A DNA stretch of 64,000 nt, taken from Molanna angustata. Its lineage: Eukaryota; Arthropoda; Insecta; Trichoptera; Molannidae. The stretch is taken from assembly GCA_963576475.1 (NCBI GenBank), contig OY754980.1, positions 28,633,486-28,697,485 of the forward strand, given 5' to 3'. Made by a program: the position numbers and the translations under genes. Below the pieces are notes generated by a model, which saw only the letters and a list, made by a program, of their open reading frames with translations, was not told the origin of the DNA and ran no database searches. Positions 24,363-34,703 of the stretch are shown piece by piece (position 1 is the first letter of the stretch; each line of letters opens with the position of its first letter).

Positions 24363-24652
24363 ATAATTATAAACAGATTTTTAATTATCTCAATAGAGAC
24401 GAAGTTGGAATATTTATTGTAGGAGAACCGGGAAATCAAGGCACCTACAGGGCTTACGACCTGTCATCCGCCGATGACAGGTCGTAAGCCCTGTAGGTGC
24501 CTTGATTTCCTGGTTCTCCTACAATAAATATTCCAACTTCGTCTCTATTGAGATAATTAAAAATCTGTTAAAAAATATCTTTGACTCCCGACAGGGAAAA
24601 AAATCCAATGTTTGCGCATATGCAATAATAAAAATATTCGATAATTATAAAC
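24363..24652. mobile_element. family P insertion with inverted duplication and 12-bp TSD
   Basis: A 266-bp insertion (24375-24640) is flanked by perfect 12-bp direct repeats ATAATTATAAAC (24363-24374 and 24641-24652). From 24372 to 24569 it is an almost perfect palindrome: arms of about 97 bp, one mismatch seen, four-base centre at 24469-24472. The rest is a unique tail ending TTGCGCATATGCAATAATAA..ATATTCG, the same 3' terminus as the 44838-45264 copy. The left end 'agatttttaattatctc' is also shared with that copy. Confidence 0.85.
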
Positions 24653-25295
24653 AATTCGGTACCGGAAAAGTACCATGGCTAAACTATGATGAGGGAGAAA
24701 AAGCCCCCAGCGGCTGATTTGCAATGAAAAAACATATTTCAATACTTATAATAATAAAAAAACTAGTTTTCGTTCCATGTAAATTTTCAGACCATTCAAA
24801 TTTTAAATCATTATTGTGCATAGGTAATAATAATAACTATATTCAACTAAAACTATGATAAATATCGGGAAAGAAGAGGGGGATGCGGAAGGTTTGTTTA
24901 GTAGGTAGGTACCAACAAAATTTGTGCTCTGCGCAGTCCAAGTGATTTCTCAAATTATTTGCCGGTTACTATTCCTACCAACCTTTTTATATGTCAGCCT
25001 CTAACATTATTCCAAAATTGTTTAACCGTTGTATTTAATTCTTAGATTTATCGAAAAAAATATGAAGTTAAATGCGAAATATCGTTTATATTTAGATTAT
25101 TGGTCAGTGGTTATTTAATTTATTTTATTTTATTTGTTTTCGGGAAAATAACAGTAATTATAATAAAATTTCTTATACCTGCAGATGTTTTATGGTACAA
25201 AAAAACTTAAACCAATTAATTATTTCCACAGAATTAATAATAAATTTTAACTAGTGCCAGTATACCTACTTAAAACTATGATAAAAAATATATTA

Positions 25296-25630
25296 CAACT
25301 GTCGATTTGTTCAAGAGAATTTTAATCTCTTAATCTATCGACAAAGTTTAAACCCAAGATACGCGAGATTTGTATGCACTGTCTACATTTTTCACGGCTT
25401 TTTCAACTTTGAAGTAAAAAAAAAACCAACTCCGTCTGTGTGTGTGTCCATCCCCCCCTTATAACTTTTGATCCGCTCAATTTAGAGCCCAAAATCACAG
25501 AATATATAAATAGTTATAAGCCTACAAAACTTTTATACTCAAAATTTTGAATTTTTGTTTCAGTAAGGGGTTATCAACTTTTGAATTTTTACTTTATTTT
25601 TCCATATATCTCAGAAACCATAAAAGCTAG
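25296..25630 (+). repeat. dispersed repeat family E, copy 2 (cut by a MITE)
   Basis: Homologous to 18846-19260 in the same orientation. Homology stops at 'ccataaaagctag' at 25629, eight bases from the 5' end of the MITE at 25638. The family was therefore present before, or was truncated by, that insertion. Confidence 0.6.
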
Positions 25631-25637
25631 TTTTAAG

Positions 25638-25904
25638 AGTAGCGTCTAGCCCCTGAGTTTCTTTTCTGCATTCTTAGGTTAGGTTTAAGTTTGTGTATAA
25701 TAATAATAGCGACTCGCGTGAGCGAGTTGCTTTATAAATTGAATTATAAATTATTATAAATTAAATATATAATATTCTTTTAATTTTTCGCATTTAATAT
25801 AAAATTTCACAGCTCATTTGACTTAATACTACGAGATCTCAACCAATCAGAGAGCCAACCGGAAACAGAATGCAAACGGGTAGATTCAGATTGTAGACTC
25901 TAGT
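25638..25904 (+). mobile_element. MITE family M, copy 1
   Basis: The ends are AGTAGCGTCT and, inverted, ACTAGAGTCT. The interior ('cttaggttaggttt', 'aataatagcgactcgcg.gagcgagttgctttataa', 'gaga..tcaaccaatcagagagccaaccgg') matches the opposite-strand copy at 31134-31393. No clear target duplication is visible for this copy. It is non-coding. Confidence 0.7.
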
Positions 25905-26310
25905 ATATTAAGAACAGTGCATGTCTACATGTTGTGTGTATGAGGTTGGGGTACCTATATACCTACATATGTGTGAGTGTTTGTATATATGTAAGTATCA
26001 GAGTGAGAATATTATAACTGCAAGCTCGCATACATGTTATTCAAATTAATCTCGATACTAAAATCGTGTGATGAAATTTAATCATTGTTCTGGATTAATC
26101 CTGAACTTCAATCCCTGTTTTTTTTAATTCACTTATTCAGGAATCTTAAAGGTTGATCCTAATATAGGAACCTCATCTTTTGATATCGTGAATTTTCCTC
26201 AATTGAAGCTTAATCGTTACGTTTGCTGCATTTTATTATGACGATATAAAAAAACGATTAACATAATATAAACAAGTCTTTTATTAGATACCTTCTACTT
26301 GAATAACATT

Positions 26311-26316
26311 TATTTT
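26311..26316 (-). terminator. possible poly-A signal for the secreted-protein gene
   Basis: AATAAA on the minus strand (plus TTTATT), about 110 bp downstream of the stop codon. It is a plausible cleavage signal, but such hexamers are frequent in DNA this AT-rich. Confidence 0.3.
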
Positions 26317-26423
26317 TATTTTTTTATTACTAGTAGTGATCACTGATCACATTGCAATAAAGATTTGGGTAGGAAGTGAAAAGGGTCATAAACAAGAGTC
26401 ATCATGAGTGTAGTCATTTTCGA

Positions 26424-26521
26424 TTAACAACAGCATATCATCATATATTCATAGTCATGACACAATCCAGCACCATTTAGTGGACAATCCAATCCCCGAG
26501 GACATAGAACTGGCAGCTTAT
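26424..26521 (-). CDS. secreted cysteine-rich protein, exon 3 (C-terminus)
   Basis: Acceptor ATATATTCCAG, then residues 78-109: DKLPVLCPRGLDCPLNGAG, then LCHDYEYMMICCC and TAA at 26426-26424. The phase fits the donor of exon 2 exactly, joining G to AT to make Asp78. Confidence 0.8.
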
Positions 26522-29500
26522 CTGGAATATATAAAATCATTAATCATTGTTGGTAATTTGGTATGAGCAGCACAATTATAAGAATAGCGTTTATTTCAAA
26601 TAAACACAAAAATCTCTCTGCCTCTTCGATCTGCTGAACGTACCACACTAGCTATTCCCATTCATTCTACTGAATTTCTCAGTACCTACCTCTTTTGAAG
26701 TACAATCAGCAAGACTATGAAACACCTTAAGTGATGATACTACGACGTCTCAATCGATTCAACTTTTTAAAAAGAAACTAAAGCTGTTTTACCTGTCTAA
26801 TAATTCTTAACTTACACCCCATATCCATCCTCCCTCCCCTCCCTCAACCTCTGTTTCCTTCCTTCCTTTGTTGCTGTGAATTTACTCTTAATAATGTTAC
26901 GTGTTTCTTTCCGTTTGTTATAAATTTAATGTACCTAACCACTACACTATCTATGGCCTCACGTTGCTTTGGTTGATTGTAAGAAATTGCCTTGTGGCAA
27001 TAAAGGTCCCGGGTTAGAATCCGGTGGAGACACAGTTTTTAATTGTATTTTCAGTCTAGATCTGTGAGACGATTAATATCGTAAGTCTCCAGAATGTGGC
27101 AACTTGTTATTGGGTGCGTGTTAAATTAATATTTGACATAGTACCTGTTAGTTGCCCGAGAAGCAATATTAAATAAATAAATAAACCCGTCATTGTTCAC
27201 AGTATTGTACATGAAGTTTAATAAATAAAATAAATAAATTAAAAAGAAATTTTTTTGAAATTATTTGTCACTCAATTATACTGATGAGTTGGAAGAAATT
27301 TGGCAGTATAATCGTCGTTGCACGAGGTTCAAGTAAATAAAAACATAAAAAATATAAACGTAGTATTTCTTTGATTTATTATATTTTTATTGAAGTTTTA
27401 TTTTTTTGGACATGTTGTCAGATCAGGGGAAGAAAGAGCCACAAAACGTATCCTGCAAAATAACCCTGTGGGCAAGAGACCCCTGGGAAGACCAAGGCAG
27501 AGATTGATGGACAATGTTACCCCAGATCTGAACGTGCTGAATGCTTGTGATGACTGGGAGTCCACTGCAGCTGACAGGAAGGCTTGGAAAGCTATTGTTC
27601 AGGAGGCTAATGTTCTACCGGAGTTGTATGGCCATCGGAAGTAAGTAAGTTATTTTTTTGTATTTATAAAATTTGTTCTCTTTTTGTGATCTCGAATCAG
27701 GAACACGCTTTTAATAACGAGCTGTCACACTTTGGAAACTTGTGATTTCAAGTTGGATGTCGAACAAATTGAGCCACGCCGAAGATCGACGAAGAAACGA
27801 AAAAAAATATTTACCAAAAAGTTTTGCGCATCCACAGCAATATCCGTAGATGATGGCTGGGTCATTTTCACAGGATCGTAGCGGACAGCCCTTACAAGTT
27901 AATCCCAAATTGAAGAAGGGAATATTAACTGAAATCAGTAATAATAAAAAGTACAATTAAAAGTGATTGGAATTGTTGCATATATTGATTTATTTCAGCA
28001 CCTATGCCCTATTCATTTCTCTCTTCGGTCCAGGCATTCAGAGAAAACCTAACACGACGTTGTCCTGTCTCTAAATCCATATAGACCGGTGATTCCCAAA
28101 GGGGTCCACGGGAGACTCGACGGGGGTCTATATTGGGGTGAAAAAAAATGGGGGTTTACAAATTGTAAGTGGGGGTCCACGAAATTTTATTAGGTTTCGA
28201 TAGTAAAGAACAAAAATATTGGCTTGGCTTATAATACACTACTCTACTCAAAAAAAATTAAGAAAGCAAAAAAAAAATGCAAATTTTTCAGTGATTTCGG
28301 TGAAAAATGGTCGTATTGAGACTTAAAAAATGCATTTTGAAGCTTTGAAATTTTCTTTTCAGATTTTTTAGCTATTTTTAGGCGCTACGATTCACATGCA
28401 ATCCTAACATAGCGCGAAAAAATAATAAGAGTTAGAACTCAGCCGCGACGCAAATTTTCGATGGAAATCAGTTGATGATTCATTTGCCGTTATAGTCAAA
28501 TCTAATACGATTTTTACCATAAGAACTCTACAATCTAATCACCGCCGCCGTCTCAATCGCTTTAATTAATTGATTAGCCATATTGATTTGCTCCTTTAAC
28601 CAAGCAAAATTGTTATTATAACGATTATTCCAAGAACAATCTTGTTTTATGCTTCGTTATACATTACTATGTTTCTTTAAGTTTATAAATTAAATGACAT
28701 AAAAAACAAGTAGGTTTTTCTCTAATTTTTATTGTATATTAGATATTCAATTCCAGAAGGTACTGGTGTTACTTTCACTGAGTTATGTGGTTGCTAAGCA
28801 ACACCAAACCTTTTATACACTTTCAAAAAATCCATACAAAAATAATTATATACCAACTGCCCCTTATCCGTTATGTATGCCCTCTATGAAAAACTAAAAA
28901 ACTTAATATGGAGAGTAAACCTCGAGAGAAAATAGTTTTAACAAAAGCGTTTTTATACTCCTAACCTGTCAATATATATCAAAAAAACTACATACAATGA
29001 GCATTTCATTACAGAAATTAACCAAGTGGTTTCCACGAAAATTAATCTAAGATATCATAGAAAAGAAGCAATTGAACAAAAACAAAATAAATTAAACAAT
29101 ACATGTAAGAAAAACAAAAACAATAAATTTAAAAAAGGAAATAAAATATTACGTGAATAGTACAAATTTTTATTCCAATAAAATATTAGAACAAAGACAT
29201 AATCGTGAATACTAAAAATGCAGGAATTAAAAAAATATCTACATCTTTCTCCTGGTGATAACTCGTGGTAATATCTATATATTTCCTAAGATGTATTTAA
29301 ATGTATCCAAAAACATGACAATAAACTGATTATTAAACAAGAACATAATGACAATTGACTGATTATTAAACAAGAACATAATAATAGTGCTGATTCTTTT
29401 AACCAAGGATATGATAATAGTATAACAAATTCTTAACCAATAACATGATAATAAATAAATAAATAAAATAATAGAACTGATTTTTAAAGTATGTAATAGA

Positions 29501-29940
29501 TTTTCTATCAGGGAGAGGGAGGATTCTTAAAGAAATGGATTTGCGTTGAGACCAATCCATTAATAAAGACACCAGCAGGGAGGCAAGTCTGGTCCGACCG
29601 GCGAAATCAAAACCCTAGTGACTACCCATATCATGGATATAATTATCATATGGAGTTCTATAATATCTTTAGATGTCTAGGGTTTTGTTTTAGGTGTATA
29701 GGGTTTTGATTTCGCTGGTCGGACCATCAGACTTGCCCCTCAGATCTAGCAAGCTCAGTCAATGCTCAAGGTACGAGTACCTATAACTAATAAGTTTAAA
29801 AATAAACAAATAAAATATTTACACCTGGGTGTCTTCCTGACAGATAGATCAAAGGTGTCTCCCACGACAAGGGTGATGGTACATAACGCCACAAGAACAC
29901 AGCACAATATAACAGCAACAGAATCTCCAGACCTCGCCAT
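26424..29940 (-). CDS. small secreted cysteine-rich protein, 3 coding exons (109 aa)
   Basis: Assembled by splice-site reading; CDS = join of 29940-29823, 27928-27815 and 26521-26424 on the minus strand (330 nt with stop). Residues 1-27 form a classic signal peptide: basic start MARSGD, hydrophobic core VAVILCCVLVALCTITLVVG. The mature part has 12 cysteines: TCKGC and SC (51, 54, 59), GYCCGC (70, 71, 73), LCP (84), DCP (90), LC (98) and a terminal CCC (107-109). No membrane segment follows the signal, so it should be secreted and disulfide-bonded. All three junctions keep the frame: exon 1 and exon 2 both end in phase 1 at GTAAAT donors, and acceptors are TTTCAG and TTCCAG. I start at the ATG at 29940 because the signal peptide begins there. 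The spacing resembles small conserved insect cysteine-rich proteins of unknown function that I cannot name; I assign no activity. Introns hold a foldback MITE and LINE/SINE remnants. The 5' UTR was not resolved. Confidence 0.8.
26600..27007 (+). pseudogene. Jockey-like LINE C-terminus and 3' UTR (intron 2, antisense)
   Basis: Frames read LIPFHSTEFLSTSFEVQSAR-like sequence, then L-NTLSDDTTTSQSIQLFK and KKLKLFYLSNNS before a stop: the Jockey C-terminal pattern. The 3' UTR carries a C-rich stretch (26817-26860) and ends in GTAAGAAATTGCC-N4-GGCAATAAA at 26979-27003. It lies between exons 2 and 3 of the secreted-protein gene on the opposite strand. Confidence 0.6.
27010..27180 (+). repeat. SINE family B, copy
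   Basis: Starts with a box-B-like 'gggttagaatccggtggagacac', then 'ttttcagtctaga.ctgtgagacgattaatatcgtaagtctccag', 'caacttgttattgggtgcgtg' and 'gttagttgcccgagaagcaa', with a TAAA-rich tail. It directly follows the LINE hairpin tail. The box-A half is missing. Confidence 0.7.
27390..27645 (+). pseudogene. LINE C-terminal remnant
   Basis: The frame encodes FFGHVVRSGEERATKRILQN, then NPVGKRPLGRPRQRLMDNV and DRKAWKAIVQEANVLPEL. This is the 'GHV.R......KR.L.....G.RP.GRP..R' C-terminal tail of RTE/R1-like LINEs. About 80 codons remain open. It lies in intron 2 of the secreted-protein gene, antisense, 170 bp from exon 2. Confidence 0.65.
27815..27928 (-). CDS. secreted cysteine-rich protein, exon 2
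   Basis: 114 bp between acceptor TACTGATTTCAG and donor TTTTTG|GTAAAT. It encodes residues 40-77 with C51, C54, C59, C70, C71 and C73. Length is a multiple of three and phase is 1 on both sides. Confidence 0.8.
28085..28200. mobile_element. possible hAT-like MITE fragment
   Basis: The sequence 'ccggtgattcccaaaggggtcc..gggggtctat..gggggtttacaaattg..gggggtccacg' resembles the 'TTCCCAAA' subterminal style of hAT MITEs. I could not find matching termini or a target duplication. Confidence 0.25.
29579..29740. mobile_element. foldback MITE family F, complete copy
   Basis: The left end GGCAAGTCTGGTCCGACCGG with 'cgaaatcaaaaccct' is repeated inverted at the right end as 'agggttttgatttcg.tggtcggacc..agacttgcc'. 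Arms are about 37 bp; the AT-rich core includes 'ccatatcatggatataattatcatatgg'. It lies in intron 1 of the secreted-protein gene. Confidence 0.75.
29823..29940 (-). CDS. secreted cysteine-rich protein, exon 1 (signal peptide)
   Basis: ATG at 29940-29938 in context ACAATGG. It encodes residues 1-39 plus one base and ends AGGT|GTAAAT. The alternative donor one base upstream pair (CAG|GTGTAA) would put a stop at the start of exon 2, so the phase-1 donor at 29822 is chosen. Confidence 0.75.
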
Positions 29941-30480
29941 TGTATCAGTTACGGTCAACGACTCGAAGATCACTACTCAATTTCAACTTCGGTAAACAGA
30001 TTAAGTAATAGGTAATACTTAGTGAAATTTACTCTGATAAACATTCATAATTAGTTGATAGATTAACTCTAACCAGGGACGGTTCTAATTTGTATTAAAC
30101 TTTTTAAATTCTACGAATATGTGTACCATCGTTGCATCTTCGAGAATTTAATACGTTATATCTAAAAACAATCATTTTGAATTGATACCCTCCTCCTTAT
30201 TTAAGTCGGTTAAAAGGAGATTATGTATTCATGGTGTTGTATAATAGTGATTCAACTATGAATGATTAAAAAATATATATCTCGACTGAAATGTTCAATA
30301 CGTATAGGAATCAAGGTACGTAGCACTCTATCTAGGGTGAATTGACATCAAATTAATACAATAAGTTCAATATCTACAAGGATAGACTTTTAAAAGATCT
30401 TATTTCTAAAACACTCGAGACAATAAACAAGGATAAATATTTAGATATAGGACATTGTATCTAAAAAACTATATTTTATT

Positions 30481-30693
30481 TTATATTACTTCTCGGGCAA
30501 CTAACTGGTACTATGTCAAATATTAATTTAACACGCATCCAATAACAAGTTGCCACATTCTGGAGACTTACGATATTAATCGTCTCACATATCCAGACTG
30601 AAAACACAATTAAAAACTATGTTCCCACCGGAACCAACTCGGAACCTTTGGATTAACAGTCAGATACCCAACCAACTGTGCCACTAAGGCCAA
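30481..30693 (-). repeat. SINE family B, near-complete copy
   Basis: The minus strand reads GGCCTTAGTGGCACAGTTGG (box A-like), 'ttgggtatctgactgttaatcc', a box-B-like 'ccgagttggttccggtggg', then the family body 'ttttcagtctggatatgtgagacgattaatatcgtaagtctccagaatgtggcaac' (in blocks) and 'agttgcccgagaagtaa'. The head looks tRNA-derived. Confidence 0.75.
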
Positions 30694-31133
30694 CATATAT
30701 CAACAATACTGTAGTTTTCATCTACAAGATAATTTACAAGACGTTGTATAGATCAAAAAGACATTTTATCTACAAGACGTCGTATCTAAAATAATCATCA
30801 TTCATGGCTTTACCACAAGGGTCGGATCTTGGGCTACTGTATTGTATAGTTCGCTGAAACACCTGTTCTGGACAAAAAATGCTATGAGCATCATTCATAA
30901 TGCCGACCAACTACCTAAGCTTCGGTCTTCCAAATCCTTCTTCCCCTGATGTACCATTCAAAATCCCCTTTGGTATGTCTCCATCGCCCATTGTGTGTCC
31001 ATGTCCGGTCCACCTATGTAAGCTTCCATAAGGAATTAAAATATATTGTATCTGCAAGAATACAGATTAATTAGGCTATGCAGATCCATAACATACTAGT
31101 ATACAAGGCATTCTAACTAAATTACAAAATATG

Positions 31134-31393
31134 ACTAGCGTCTACAGTCCAATCCGCATATCCAGTTTAGTAAATTTCCGGTTGGCTCTCTGATTGATTG
31201 AGATCTTGTGATAAGTCAAAAGAGCCGTGAAATTTTATGTTAAATGCGAAAATTAAAAAAAAATATATAAATTTAATTTATAATTCAAGTTACTTATAAA
31301 GCAACTCGCTAACGCGAGTCGCTATTATTATTATTAAAAAACTTAAACCTAACCTAAAAATGCTGAAAAGAAAAGATGGGACTAGACGCTACT
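31134..31393 (-). mobile_element. MITE family M, copy 2, with 9-bp TSD
   Basis: A 260-bp element with ends ACTAGCGTCT and inverted AGTAGCGTCT. It is flanked by perfect 9-bp repeats CAAAATATG (31125-31133 and 31394-31402). The 9-bp duplication suggests a Mutator-like superfamily, but the short TIR keeps this tentative. It is opposite in orientation to the copy at 25638. Confidence 0.8.
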
Positions 31394-32065
31394 CAAAATA
31401 TGTATATATTATATATACCTACATAGATACTTCTAGAAAACTAGATGGTTTATCTGCAAACGACAATATTAGAGATCTGCAGAATGTTAGAAATAATAAA
31501 ACTTTTAATATCAATTAGGAAATTTAGAAAACAAGAATTTTGTAACTCTTCGTGCATATGAAATATAGATGAACAAAACCTCAGTTTCTATTCCAATATA
31601 TGTATCGATTTTATTCTAATTAATTTATCGGATTATCTTTAGCATTGAAAGCTATTACTTAATTTTATTGCGCGACCAATAGTCATAAGTTTTTTTTTAT
31701 ATTAAAAGTATTATTAACATGATTCAGTGCCGTATCTAATTTTAACCAATAAAACTGTGCCTATCTTTTGAAAAAACTAATTTGTTTGACAAAAAAATAA
31801 GTCTAATTACTAATGACAAAGATGTTCAATGGATGCAGAGCGTAAATTATTAAGCACAACAAAACAATCATTTTAAATGTCGAAATTAAAAAAATTATTC
31901 TTGTGTTCTATTCATATTTCGAATGCCTATTATAAAATTTGAATTTAAATTGAGTTATATGTAAAAAAAGTCAAGACAATAATTCAATTAAATTCGATCA
32001 TAAACCATATATTTTTTACGGATGTCTTTCCCAAAAAAAATGCAAATGTGCGTAAATTTAAAACA

Positions 32066-32335
32066 GGGGGGCAAGTCACGTCAAACAGGGAAATTAAAAA
32101 CTTCATGATTGCCCATATCATGGATATAATACTATCATATGGAGTTATATAATATCTTTAGATGTCATAGAACTCCATATGATAATTATATCCATGATAT
32201 GGGTAAACATGCATATAATTATCTTATGGAGTTCTATAATTTCTTAAGATGTCATAGAACTCCATATAAGACAATTATAACCATGATATGAAACATGGAT
32301 GGTTTTGATTCCGCCTGCTGACCAGACATGCCCCC
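32066..32335. mobile_element. foldback MITE family F, expanded copy
   Basis: The ends 'ggggggcaagtcacgtc' and 'gaccagacatgccccc' are the family termini. The core holds two consecutive palindromes (near 32130-32210 and 32225-32290), each built on 'catatggagtt..ataat.tctt.agatgtcatagaactccatat'. Internal duplication made this copy longer than 29579-29740. Confidence 0.7.
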
Positions 32336-32339
32336 ACCA

Positions 32340-33360
32340 CCATTACCAGGTATTTTTGAGCATTAAATCGTGGCAAAATGAGATTAACAATTACAATGAT
32401 GAATGATAAAGAAATTTTTCAGCAGTTATTGATTTTAAAAAGGCAGTTTTTTCGTATAGGTATGCATACTTCGAATTTTATTCTATTCAGGATAAACGAA
32501 ACACCTCGGTTTATTGTCGACGATAAAATTGTAACATTTCAAAATTCTATAGTAATTTTACTGTAAATTATTCTAAATGAAACATTTTTGTAATACTTTA
32601 TAAAATAAATAGTCACGAAAAAACTAACAAATACTCCTTGACTCAGATCAGAGATAATGTGTATTGCTTCACTAATAAACATATTGCGTTTTCAGGAGTT
32701 TACATAAACTAAATCACGCGTTATTAAAAAAAGAAATCGTATCTACTCGTGCATTAAGCTTTGAAATAAGAATCAATAAAATATTTTATGTGATACATGG
32801 TTAAATACTTTAAAAATTAAGCTGGATAAACATTTTTTTAATAAATATTGTGTAAACCCAAGCTCACGTTTTCGCAGAATAAAAATTGAATGATTCAATC
32901 AGATTGAATACACACATTAATTTGATTTATCTGCAATCGATGAAATTGAATGATCCATAAATAATATAAAAGTGATTTGAACGAGGCAAGATCATTTCTA
33001 CGGAACGTAGTGATACCCTTCTCCCAAAACGCTTGCAAGACGAGCTCACTTAAATGTTAAAATTCCACGTAGATAAAATGTTTATTTCACATTGAATATT
33101 CACATGATTTAATAAATAGAACCATGGCCCAATAATATTATTTTTCAAACCTCAGAACGTTTATGTCACATAGTAAAACATTAAAATAAATAATACTATC
33201 GATAAATTAAGACGTCACAACTTATATATAATGTAAATAACGTCAATTATGGACGTCAAGAATAAGAAAATAATACCAGTAAAATATATTATAAATAAAA
33301 AAACACATCCGAAATATCACAAAAAATAAGTATTGTCACAAAGGAAAAAAATGTCACATA
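32340..33360. other. gap: AT-rich, nothing recognised
   Basis: Short frames only, none with recognisable features. No tRNA-like or terminal-repeat structure was noticed. Confidence 0.4.
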
Positions 33361-33379
33361 TATAGTTGGTTTCTCGGGC

Positions 33380-33830
33380 ACACTTAGTCTTTTCTTCGCG
33401 GCCATGAGTGTGCTGATGAACCTTCAATGCCGGAATGGACCGTCGTCGATGGGCTAAGGGGACAGGCCTCCTCCACAGGCAGATGCTGGTTGGGTGACTG
33501 TCGGGAGCGAACGGCGGCGGAGCGAGTCTCAAGGAGATGCAGGCCGTTGCTCCAGAGTCCAGCGCGACCCAACAGCGTTTGGAGCACTTTCCAAACACAG
33601 CATCCGCTTCAATCTAGGAAAGCGGTTCTCTCGCTGAGTGGTGCTACGCCGCTCCATTTCGGCACTCCAGGTGTCACGTCCATGGCTGCCGGTGTGGAGC
33701 GAGCCTGACCGAAATATCTTGATGTGGTTTGCAGCTGCCCAGGCCACGAGGAATGTGTACATCTATCCCTCGACCGTTCAGTGAATGCGGTCCGTGTTCA
33801 CACGACGCGTGTATATTTTCGACTGTCCAT
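33380..33830. promoter_or_regulatory. CpG-rich island, possible promoter or 5' exon
   Basis: About 450 bp are far richer in G+C and CpG than anything nearby. Overlapping frames of 77-93 codons on both strands are a by-product of few stop codons; none resembles a known protein. A TCAGTG initiator-like hexamer lies at about 33777 on the plus strand. The island is 3.5 kb upstream of the ATG of the minus-strand secreted-protein gene, so it could be that gene's 5' end. It is also 600 bp upstream of the BEL/Pao insertion. No splice connection was proven. Confidence 0.35.
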
Positions 33831-34417
33831 ATGTAGTGTCACATTTTTAAGGTTGTGCCGATTGTCAAAAAATATTTTTTCTGAGGTTTTTTTTTCTTTA
33901 CATTGTCTTTGTTTGCGGTGTGCTGATTTGGCGCTGAATTCAAACAAAATAGAACGCGAACAGGAGAGGTCGCTTCAGTGGCATTCGATAATTCACTTCA
34001 AGATATTATGGTCTCTGATACCCATACCTCTGACCATAGATTTTTATTATAATATACCTAGATGTAGTACTCTGTGCAAAAAGTGAGTCATGGAATATCA
34101 CGAGTTTGACGTTTTAATTGGCAACATATTTCAGTTTTCCTTGCATTTCAACACATCCTAGATAAACGTTCTCTAAATTATTAATAATTAAAATGTTTTT
34201 TATACAAATAAATCCGAAAACAATTCACATTAGTCTTTATTTTCTATCGAAAAACGATGTGGACCAAAACGTCAAAAATCCCCCTTGAAAAATGACTCAC
34301 ATTCGAGTCATACAAAATTTGCTAACTACGACATCTAGTGTATTATATGAAAACCTATGCCTCTGACGTGTGTAGAGGTTAGGTTCACTTAAAATGCTAT
34401 TTGTTTTATAAAATGTT

Positions 34418-34676
34418 TGTAGAAGCATATTTCCTTTAAATCCCTTCCATGCCATTGTCCCCTCACCGATGTATGAGAATTGTCACTTGTCAAAATAATT
34501 TTGGGTGACAATAAGTGTCAAGTGAAATTAACCAGTACAAGTTTGAAGACCACTGCGTGTGGATGTGTGCACAGAACAAATAATCAGTGAACCAGGAGTA
34601 TAGAAGCATCGGTGAGATCGTTTATAATACAGTCCACTACCTACCATCTAATACCCATCACCTGATGTTTTCTACA
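34418..34676 (+). repeat. BEL/Pao 5' LTR
   Basis: TGTAGAAGC...TTTTCTACA, 259 bp, identical by eye to 42408-42666. No unambiguous TATA box or poly-A signal stands out. Confidence 0.95.
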
Positions 34677-34684
34677 TAATATTT

Positions 34685-34703
34685 TGGTCCTTCGAGCCGG
34701 ATT
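34685..34703 (+). promoter_or_regulatory. primer-binding site for tRNA-Tyr
   Basis: TGGTCCTTCGAGCCGGATT, eight bases inside the 5' LTR, is complementary to the 3' end of insect-type tRNA-Tyr (acceptor strand UCGAAGG plus discriminator A and CCA). It would prime minus-strand DNA synthesis. Confidence 0.8.

Noticed and set aside
27815..27956. Stand-alone 81-codon minus-strand protein from 27956 to 27711
   Set aside because: The first codons and everything after the CAKLF segment read through splice sites; only 27815-27928 is coding, as exon 2 of the secreted-protein gene.
33317..33762. Overlapping frames of 67-93 codons on both strands in the CpG-rich island
   Set aside because: High GC lowers stop frequency; the translations show no domain, signal peptide or repeat, and several frames are open at once.
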